From positions 1-64,000 of the forward strand of contig CAJNDS010000583.1 of NCBI GenBank assembly GCA_905221605.1: a DNA stretch of 64,000 nt, read 5' to 3'. Under the pieces are notes generated by a model. That model had not been told where the DNA came from. It did not search any database and saw only the letters and a program-made list of their open reading frames with translations. Shown piece by piece: positions 53,123 to 61,577 of this stretch. Position 1 is the stretch's first letter, and each line of letters starts with the position of its first letter. The stretch comes from Symbiodinium natans. Lineage: Eukaryota > Sar > Dinophyceae > Suessiales > Symbiodiniaceae. A program made the translations under genes and the position numbers.

Positions 53123-53997
53123 CTAAGAATTCATCAAAGCGCGGCGTCTCTGAAAAGCTCCTGCTCCTCCAAGGCTCGGCACATGGTACAGGAGCGCGGA
53201 GGGGTGATAGAAATATGCAGCTAAACGGAGGCCTTTTTCGTGGTCATAGCGCTTAGGACGGAGCCAAGGCTTATGTTTGACAGCAGGAGGCTGGATACCG
53301 CATAAGTGGTCTGCAGCTGGGCGCCAACCTTGGAACCATGGCGTTGGGCGACTGTGAAGTGCTCCTATCTGATCATATCTGGTAAAGAGCTTCCTCTTTC
53401 GTTCAACACGGCCGAAATCTGATCCAGCAATCATATGACAGCAGCTCTCTGGTATACCGAAGATTTTCACAATGAAGTCCTGGCATTTGCCAAGAGGATG
53501 TGCACGCATTCAAGCAGGCTGGGATCAATGTTATGCAGTGCAAGCAGTACGGCGTTGATAACCAGCGTGTGCTGTGAACGATCCCCCAATAATCCCAAAC
53601 TGCCGGAGCTAGACCCAGCAACAGTAAGGTCTTGGCATGGGGAGCCCGCTGGGATTATGATTGCTGTTTTGTGTGGATGAGTTTTTCCCAAGAAGGATAT
53701 GCATTCACGCAACAAGAGGCAATCCTCCTTGAGTAGGGTCCACACGTCATCAATAGCAATTGAGGGGACTTGGTGCGAGTCCAGCGCCCATCTTTGACTT
53801 TTGTCATAGTCATACTTGTGGCAAATGATGGAGCGGAGGACGCTGTCACTTTCGGCACTCAGAGCAGCAACAGGCTGCTGTTTGAGGCATTCAACAACAA
53901 TTGCTCTAGAGATCCCACATCCATCGAAGAGTGACAAGATAACATACCGATAATACCGATCTGCTCCCAGAGCGACTTGAATGTTTTCTTCTCGCAT
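53123..53997 (-). pseudogene. C5-cytosine methyltransferase remnant (copy 2)
   Basis: Same as 10329-11203: ATG at 53997, LSLFDGCG, GSPCQDLT, then the frameshift and VERKRKLFT. An extra G in the upstream repeat closes the frame that in copy 1 joins it to the Pro/Ser-rich minisatellite translation. That supports 53997 as the true start of the readable part. Confidence 0.75.
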
Positions 53998-54179
53998 TGC
54001 CTTACTTCTCCGTGCGCAAGGCTTGCCCTCTCTTTTCCTGGGGATAGGCCTCGGATTACTCAGCCTCTCATGTCCTTTCTTTACTTTAAGGGCATGAGAC
54101 TTACCAGTTATTCGGGGCTTAGTTCTTGAAGGATGACTGTGGCCTTGTTGGCCTGCACCATTGGGGCTATGACTATCAT

Positions 54180-54880
54180 TGGCGCTTCGAAGGCTTCGAA
54201 GGGGAGGACGAAGGGGGGGGGGCTTCGAAGCCTTGGAAGGTGAGGATGAAGGGGGCTTCGAAGGCTTCGAAGGGTGAGGACGCAGGGGGGGGGGGGGCTT
54301 CGAAGGCGAGAACGAAGGGGGCTTCGAAGGCGAGGACGAAGGGGGGGGGCGCCCCCCTCAATCCCCCCGCTATCTACTTCCAGAGGGATGGACACTCGTC
54401 TCTCCTCCTCTGACGAATAATGAAACAAAAAACAAAAGAGCGTCGAGGGGGGTAGAATTTAGAATGGATTCCCTTCTCCCTTCTCCTCTGAGTTTTCGAA
54501 GAATGAACTACGAAAAACAAAAGAAGATTCGAGGCTTCGAAGGGTGAGGACGAAGGGGCTTCGGGTTTCGAAGGTGAGGACGAAGGGGGCTTCGAAGGCT
54601 TCGAAGGGGAAGACGAAGGGGCGGGGCTTCGAAGCCTTCGAAGGTGAGGATTCGAAGGGCTTCGAAAGCTTCGAAGGCAAAAACGAAGGGGGCTTCGAAG
54701 GCTTCGAAGGCGAGGACGAAGGGGGGGGGGGCTTCCAAGGCTCTGCGCCCCCCTCAATCCCCCCGCTGTCCACTTCCAGAAAGAATAACACTCTCGTCTC
54801 AACTCCTCTGACGAATAATGAAACAAAAAACAAAAGAAGCGTCGAGGGCGGTAGAATTTAGAATGGATTCCCTTCTCACT
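54180..54880. repeat. TTCGAA-rich minisatellite (copy 2)
   Basis: Counterpart of 11385-12085, one base longer in the G run near 54295. Confidence 0.9.
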
Positions 54881-54917
54881 CAAGCTTACCTTTAAGCCAA
54901 CAAAGAAAAAGACACAT

Positions 54918-55086
54918 GAGCCTACATGGTGTGGTTCAGAGAGCGCAACGCTTACAGTAACGCACTCACTCGGACATTCCTTTTTTCACGTGGAAGCGTG
55001 GGCAAGCATGCATGAAAAAAAGAAATGTCCGAGTGAGTGCGTTACTGCAAGCGTTGCACTCTCTGAACCACACTGAGTGTAGGCTC
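54918..55086. repeat. Foldback element (copy 2)
   Basis: Counterpart of 12123-12291, same arms and loop. Confidence 0.85.
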
Positions 55087-55234
55087 AGCACCTTCTGAGG
55101 AAGCGTGGGCAAGCATGCACATGCGGGCCTCATGGCCTTGGAAAGCATCCACTTGGCACCTCATGCAAAGTTGCAATACGAACCCAGCACTGACTCCCCC
55201 TGTCGATGGCCGAGAGCTGTGCGAAGGTTGCGAA

Positions 55235-55338
55235 GGGGCCGGCGCCCTGCAGGGCCGAGCCGTGTTGGTGTGGGACGCGAGCGCGCCGGCCACGTCGGCC
55301 GCCGTCTGGTAGCCCGCAGCCTGCAGCAGCTTCGCATT
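55235..55338 (-). pseudogene. Tail-fibre-like gene fragment (copy 2)
   Basis: Counterpart of 12440-12543, with LLQAAGYQTAADVAGALA and the same frameshift. Confidence 0.7.
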
Positions 55339-55419
55339 CAATATGGTTCTAAGAGCCTTTCCGTTTCCAACCTCTGCCACTTCCACTTCTGCATCTCTGA
55401 CCATTTTGGTTATCTTCAA

Positions 55420-56678
55420 ACCCTCCTCTCACAACATCATACACCCGCACATCAAGTCAAGCGGTGTCTCCTTCCGCACTCGTTCTTTCGAAAAGCTTGA
55501 CTGCTGTTATGATCCTCTAGCGCCATTCACTCTGTATTAACCTTGGCAAACTTGAACAGGACTCAAACCCGACATAGTATTCGGCGATGAGGCGATGATG
55601 TCACTACATCCCGTTGTTCTCGTTGTGATATCTCGCAGTTTTTCTTGGGATTGAGGTCATCGTGACAATCAGAATCCATAGCGCGCAGAGTTTGTGACCC
55701 CATTGTTGCCACACGAGGCCACATCCGTCAACCTCCTCTTAACAAGAAAGATAATCCTTTTCGCCAACAGCAGTGATGAGTTGGTGAGCAATCTTAACCA
55801 TTTCAAAGACTCTGCATCGGCATCCACACGTGCTGAAATGGAAGTTCCAGCAAGCTGCATGATGCTAAAAAGCGATAACTGGACTCCATTGTGCAAAATT
55901 TGTTGTCGTACGAGAAAAGGCAGGGCGGTAAATTGGAGAATCCGAGAACCCGGCGGAAACACGAGGGCACATATGTGCTAATGGGAGGGCGAGCGCGATC
56001 ATCGCGACAAGAAATGTGCAACAGATTGCATCTGAGCCGCTGCTCGCTGAGCGCTCTCTTGTCTCAAGCAGCTCCAGGCACTGCGTCCTTGCGCCATGCT
56101 GCCACGTTAGAGCTGGTTGGCCTAAAAAAGTGCCCAGACATAGTCCGTAGGGTCCATGTTGTGCTTCCAAGGTGTTGCAAGCCCTTTGCAACTTGCTTAG
56201 CGAAGTACTCAGTGGAGGAGGTTGCCGAGGTCTTCAAGGCCGTTTTTGGCGATGCGAGAGGCTTTACATTCGTTGCGGGGCAGGCGCGGCTGGTCGGTGC
56301 GCGGCCGAGGTGTCCAAGCTCATCCGTGCGCTGCTTGGTGGCCTAGCTGTGTATGGTTGTAGCAACAGCCATGCGCGGGGTCAAAGCTTGGGTGCAAGAC
56401 AAAGGAGCACGTACAAGGTACACGTAGAAGAGGCAATAAAAGCCCACCATGCACAAGTACAGGGGCAACCACACACTCACTCAGTGGACACGTGGCTCCA
56501 CTGTCTGCGAACAGATGGCCAAAGTAAGGTGGGTCCAGCCAGGGGCGATTAAAGCCAATTACGTGACTCCGATTCATTAAGTGCGAGGAGAGACATAAAT
56601 AGATCACCACGGCCAGGAGAAGTGGTAGGGGAAATGCTCGACCTCGCACAATTCACGGGCTCCCTACTCCATCCAGTT
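55420..56678. other. No recognised gene; end of duplication and adjoining unique sequence
   Basis: 55420-56435 repeats 12625-13641. One base fewer near 56242 lets a plus-strand frame read VFGDARGFTFVAGQARLVG, arguably more protein-like than copy 1. 56436-56678 is unique and shows nothing identifiable. Confidence 0.4.
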
Positions 56679-57104
56679 TTATGCCCGACCAAAGCTCCGA
56701 CGACTCGTGATGACCACTTGGGGGTCAAAGAAAAGCACTCCGAATAGCGATTGCGCTAGCGCTCGTTCTCCAACGCAAAAGATGGCACGGAGATTGCGCT
56801 CACTTATTTTCTCTGGCTTCGATATGGTCACACAGGGTTGTGTGGCAGAATCCAGCCGTGCAATAACTTCAATAAGAGTCCAAGCCAGTAAGAGTTTCTC
56901 TTCGGCCAGGTCATCTATAATCTCGCGAATAATCCCTGGATTACCACAGAAGACGCCTTGGTATAGGCGATCCCTTCGGGATGGGGAGCAGGTTTCGCTC
57001 GATTTGCTCTCTCCAAGGAGAGCGACCAGAATCACTCCCGCTGGAGCAGGGATGCACCCAAAAGCACTGTTCCTGCACAATGGAGGAGCATTGCAGCAAG
57101 CCAA
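56679..57104 (-). CDS. Unrecognised ORF, possible gene fragment
   Basis: 141 codons without an ATG near the start (begins at TTG). The middle section, IIREIIDDLAEEKLLLAWTL, reads like a helical protein, and the complementary strand frame does not. No family recognised, and no neighbouring gene supports it. It may be an exon or a decayed fragment. Confidence 0.25.
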   Translation of the reverse strand: MACCNAPPLCRNSAFGCIPAPAGVILVALLGESKSSETCSPSRRDRLYQGVFCGNPGIIREIIDDLAEEKLLLAWTLIEVIARLDSATQPCVTISKPEKISERNLRAIFCVGERALAQSLFGVLFFDPQVVITSRRSFGRA

Positions 57105-57300
57105 TTGATCGGCCTCTCAGGTAGCGGTCCCTCAGGAATTTTTTTTTTTGGACTGACGCCTCTTTACTACATCAGTAGCACAGTAGACCGGTCTTGTTGG
57201 GCTCGACGTAAAGGGTGAAACAAAGTCAGCGCACACAATCCGCCAGACACACCAAGCAACCACCAAGCAAACAAACACCAAAGAAACAAAGCGAGCAACC
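57105..57300. other. No gene seen; contains an 11-T run
   Basis: A T11 run at about 57139 could be the reversed poly-A end of a retroposed sequence, but no matching element body was identified. Confidence 0.4.
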
Positions 57301-59760
57301 GCGCTGAACTACTAGATACCCCACGGACTCAGTACTCGAAGTCGTCAATGAAGTCCCGGTTCACAAGGAAGCACAGAGCTTGTGGGGGAATCGCAAATTG
57401 CGACATTGCCAGATTCTCAAAACCACCATCATGTAGCCACTGGTGCGACAGCGGTTATTCAAACCGAGGTCATCAGAAGAGGTTCGGATCACGTACTCGT
57501 TGTCAAGGACAGACAACCGACACTCAATGGCGAAAGGATGTTGCAAGTCAGACTCCCTAGGGGGATGAAAGATGTGCATATGCCCCATGGTGGTCAGCCA
57601 GTGGGGACTTAACAGCAAGAACAATCAAGGCAAGACCGGCCCAGGGCACTCCATGGTGGTCAGCCAGTGGAGTAGCTCCGAGCTCTGGGTGCTCCATTCA
57701 CATTGGCGTACAAGTGCCCACCCAGTGAGGTGTCCGCACCCGGCACAGGGGGCATATGCCCCATGGAGGTCAGCCAGTGGGGACTTGACAGCAAGAACAA
57801 TCAAAGCAGGACCGGCCCAGGGCACTCCATGGTGGTCAGCCAGTGGAGTAGCTCCGAGCACAGGGTTCTCCAGTCAACCTGGCGTACAAGTGCCCGCCCA
57901 GAGAGGTGCCCGCGCACGGCCAGAGGGGGGGCGAGAGTAGCTGCAGCTACCGTTCCACGGGGAGAGTCCACAGCGAGTTACCAAACCCTTAACGCCGCAG
58001 GGTTTATAATGACAACGAGGAACCTCCCAGTCCAGGCATCTCACACAAGGCCACGCAACCTTGGCGCTGGCCTGCGCGTCGGCACGCATCAGGTCCCTCC
58101 AAACCCAAACCCGCGAGGTACGTCGGTAAGGAGATGGGAGGGCTCACATCACATTGGTGCCGAAGTGCAAGGATCTCCATGGTATTACTACTTTGATCCA
58201 ATCCGAGCCTTCAGGTAACATCCACGCGGGCGGGGAGCCCACTTGCCCTGCCGCAGGCCAAGCTCAGACGAGGGTGACCCTCTAGAGTCTCAAGAGGGCC
58301 AGGTTGTTCTACAAGTGGGGAATGGCTCCCTGCCAAGTCAGCGGGTGCATAATCTCCACGTAGAAGTGTCCACAGCCAGCGCGCCGAACTGCTAGGTCAC
58401 CCTGTGCACTCAGTACTCGAAATCGTCGAAGAGGCCGGGAGCACACATGTAGCACCGAGTGCGCAGGTGCGTCGCAAAAGGCGACGTTGCCAGATTCACA
58501 AAACCACCATCATGCAGCCACCGATGCGACTACATTCAGCACCAGCCAAGGCCGTTCACGAGAAGGTTCACAAGTCCGCCATCACAGGTGGGGCATAGTC
58601 GTGCCTTGGCACGGGACGTTGCAGGTGTCAACCTTCTTGATCCGAAGTATAAAGTTGCCCCATGGTGGTCAGCCAGTGGGGACTTAACGGCAAGAACAAA
58701 GGGTAGGACCAGCCCAGAGCACTCCATGGTGGTCAGCCAGTGGAGCCTCTCCGAGCACAAGGCGCAACGTTCTTTTGACTCACAAGAGTCTCGTCCGACG
58801 GCCAAAGCAGGCTTGACTGCTTCGTTCCAATCAGAGCCATCAGGTAAACCCAAGCAGGCGGGGACCCCACCTGCCCCGCAGGAAGCGGGAGAGTCCCCCA
58901 GTCGAAACTTCGCACTCAAGGCCAAGCAACTATCTCCTTGGCCGGTGAGGGTTGAGGGTTCAATAACCAGAATCAGACCCTCCATGCCCAAACCGACAGA
59001 CGTCGGCGAGGAGATGTGAGGGCTCACATCACGCTTGGCCACCTACCGATGGGGAGGTAGTCATGTATGGCTGCTTTGACGCAAGCAGAGATATACACCC
59101 AAGCAGGCAGGGAACCCCGCAGCAACCCAAGCACAGGCGAGAATGGCTCTCGTGAAGGCCAGGTTGTCCACAGGTGCTCGATGGCACATTGCCAGGGAAG
59201 TGGAAACCTGATCTCCGCGTAGAAGTGTCCACAGCCCAGAAGCAGCATCCCCTAGCTGGTCTCTCCCAATTGGCATGACGCCGTTGTACGACAAGGGGGT
59301 GTCACCGTCCAGACGAGAGATGGTCAACACTCAAGTCCGAGGGGTTCACACACGGTCGTAGCACATAGAAGCGGGCAACCTGCCCACCTAGAGGGGGCAG
59401 AGGAAAGGAAGATTGGCCGTTTTACCGATGACAAAGCTGGAACATCCAGGCAGGACCGGTCCAGGGTAGTCCGTGGCAGATGGCCAGTGGAGCAACCACG
59501 AAAGAAAGGCCCCCCGTTGCCACAGGCACACCGCGGGGCCGACCCAGAAGGGTGTTCACAGCTGCAAGCTGTAAGCACACAAAAGACAAGCACGATCCAA
59601 TCCGTGGCATAGACCACGAGAGGGTTGCCAAACCAAGAGTATCCCGAGGTAGTCTTGCGGCATGTATCGGTGAGGAGACGTGAGGGCTCACATCACGCTA
59701 GGCAGCATGCCATGAAAGGACTCAATGGTGCGTTCGCATGGCGTCAGTAGGAGCCCTCAG
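57300..59760. repeat. Interspersed repeats with CATGGTGGTCAGCCAGTGG units; no gene
   Basis: Pairs of CATGGTGGTCAGCCAGTGG separated by ~75 bp (with CCAGGGCACTCC or variants) occur at 57587-57670, 57765-57850 and 58660-58745, with a diverged one at 59455-59495. A longer unit with AGAAGTGTCCACAGCC and GCCAGGTTGT recurs at 58215-58380 and 59095-59240. GAGGAGACGTGAGGGCTCAC-like sequence occurs at about 58130, 59010 and 59670. The region is made of two to three diverged ~880-bp units. ORFs are shadows of these repeats. Confidence 0.75.
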
Positions 59761-59966
59761 ATGACAGTTTGCTGGCTATTGCCAGGAGCCATCCCAGTCC
59801 GGACGCCGGGAGCGATGGCCAGCAGAGGTGGTATGGGAACGCCTCCCTCGGCTGGGCATGACCTGCATTGGAGGCAGCTCTTGTTCATCAACCCCCCACT
59901 CAGGGATGCCGTCCGGAATGGGGATACGCATGTATCTTGTCATTGAGGTTTGGGCCGCGTGCCACA
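59761..59966. other. 3' flank of the downstream ORF; nothing recognised
   Basis: Short sequence between the repeat region and the stop of the minus-strand ORF; no feature seen. Confidence 0.4.
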
Positions 59967-61577
59967 TCACCCGGACAGCTTCCTGGATTTGCCTGTACTG
60001 CACAACACCTTCGTCCTTATCCTGAAAGGGGAAGGAGGTAACTGCAGTACGCAGGGCGAAGGATCAGGGTCCTTGGGGGTGCCATGGCAGTACATCCTAA
60101 ACCAGAAGCTGTTGAGGCGCTGCTTGGTTGGATGTTTGGCTCGCATGAGCCCCTTAATGGCAGCCCAATGAGCAGTGGCTGCGTCATACCACGCATTTTG
60201 GGGACGTTGGGGCCCATGCTTGGTGGGTGTGGTGCTGATCCCTTTCCAATGCGCATCAAAGATGACTGGCAGCCGGAAAGGGGCGGAGACATCCACTTCT
60301 CGCAAAGCTGCAAGGTCAGTGGTTCGCAGCTCCGAGAAGCGCCAATCATTCACCTGTGCCTCGGGTTCGTCCTCCGCGTCTGACATGTCATCCATCGGGC
60401 AGGGAGAGCCTTCGTTAGTTTCGGAAGAGATGCTGACGACCTCCGGCGAGGTTGCTGCAGTGTTCGCTTCCACAGGCGCAGCACAGGGCGAGGAGAGCAA
60501 GCACTCTAGGGGCAACACTCGCCGTAGAAAAACAGCCATTCTGTGAGAAGTGTCAGGCCATTCCAAGTTAAAAACTGACCAAAAATGTTCAATGTTTTGG
60601 TTGGCCACCGAGGCCGCAAGAGCAAGCCGGATGGCGTCAAGGAAATGGGCAGGGGGGAGGTCCGGCCTAAATTCTTGATAGTGCCTTTGCCCAAGTGTCT
60701 GTGTGCCCTGCAGCGTGATGCCTAGGAACGTATTCAGGCTGGGCTGGGCAAGCCTGGCCGTTTCCACGTCCGTGTGCTTAGCAGCTGCGGCCCATGCCTG
60801 CAAGGCTTCTTGGGAGGCTTGGCCAGTGACTTGTGGCAGTCCACTGTGCGCGTCCATCACATATTTGGTAGTAGGGCACGTGGGACACCGATAAGCGCGG
60901 CCAGCCAAGAAGGCCACCATGGCTGCAGGCGGCACATTGATCTGCAGGTCAGTAATTTTATTGTCAGATTCAGGAAAACCAAGAACAATGGGCAGCCCTG
61001 CCGTACGCTCCAGGGGACCTTTTTGGTGGGACTCGAATGCGAGCAGAAGTGCACCCAGCCAATAATCTGGGTCAGCGTAGCTGAGCATTGCAGGAAAACT
61101 GGCATTGATGACACTCGGCAAGTCCGACACCGCAGAGAAAAGATCCGCGATGTACTGCGCTGTGGTAAGAAAGCCGTACCCCACCAGGGACTCCGAAAGC
61201 CTCGCTTTGTCCAGCTGCGGGACCGGGCAATCCAACATTTCAGCAAGGTCGAAATGCTGCAATGCTCCCGACAATCTAAGGCACTGCGTGATGATAGGGT
61301 CATAAACCTTCAAATACGCTGCCGGAAACGTTTCAGGCAGATGCAGTAGCGTGTCAGCGATTCCGATCAGCATATCCGAGTCTTGCAGCTGGTTCGGTAT
61401 GCCGTTCAAAAACACCTCATAGGCCCTATATGCCCGAAGCTGCTGGCAGTGTGTTGTGAGGTGTTGCGAGTCACGCAGGTTCATGTAGGGCCGAGGTTTG
61501 ACATTCTTACCAAAGTGATGTCCCGCTGCAAGTGCGCGCCACATGAGATCACAGACCGAGACTGTGTTGCTCTGCAT
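59967..61577 (-). CDS. Large hypothetical protein (ORF2), overlaps ORF1 in the -1 frame
   Basis: 536 residues from the ATG at 61577; the frame is open upstream to about 61744. The N-terminal ~300 residues are mostly helical, followed by a CPTC cysteine pair (YRCPTCPTTKYV) and a segment NIEHFWSVFNLEWPDTSH. An acidic stretch (DDMSDAEDEPEAQ) and a basic C-terminus follow. No catalytic signature I can name. It overlaps ORF1 by about 100 to 260 bases. Its frame is the one a -1 shift from ORF1 would enter, so it could be a separate gene, a frameshift product, or half of a gene broken by one indel. An intron is another possibility. Confidence 0.6.
   Translation of the reverse strand: MQSNTVSVCDLMWRALAAGHHFGKNVKPRPYMNLRDSQHLTTHCQQLRAYRAYEVFLNGIPNQLQDSDMLIGIADTLLHLPETFPAAYLKVYDPIITQCLRLSGALQHFDLAEMLDCPVPQLDKARLSESLVGYGFLTTAQYIADLFSAVSDLPSVINASFPAMLSYADPDYWLGALLLAFESHQKGPLERTAGLPIVLGFPESDNKITDLQINVPPAAMVAFLAGRAYRCPTCPTTKYVMDAHSGLPQVTGQASQEALQAWAAAAKHTDVETARLAQPSLNTFLGITLQGTQTLGQRHYQEFRPDLPPAHFLDAIRLALAASVANQNIEHFWSVFNLEWPDTSHRMAVFLRRVLPLECLLSSPCAAPVEANTAATSPEVVSISSETNEGSPCPMDDMSDAEDEPEAQVNDWRFSELRTTDLAALREVDVSAPFRLPVIFDAHWKGISTTPTKHGPQRPQNAWYDAATAHWAAIKGLMRAKHPTKQRLNSFWFRMYCHGTPKDPDPSPCVLQLPPSPFRIRTKVLCSTGKSRKLSG

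Larger units (their letters stand above)
42211..56435. repeat. Segmental duplication, copy 2 (complete)
   Basis: Direct copy of 1-13641. The left boundary may lie slightly before 42211, since copy 1 is cut by the window. The right boundary is at AGAGGCA (56435), after which copy 2 continues with AATAAAAGCCC. It is longer than copy 1 mainly because of the insertion at 43307-43912. Confidence 0.95.

Noticed and set aside
56707-57108. Plus-strand 133-codon ORF
   Set aside because: Ser/Arg-rich complement of the minus-strand frame, which reads better as a helical protein; neither is secure.
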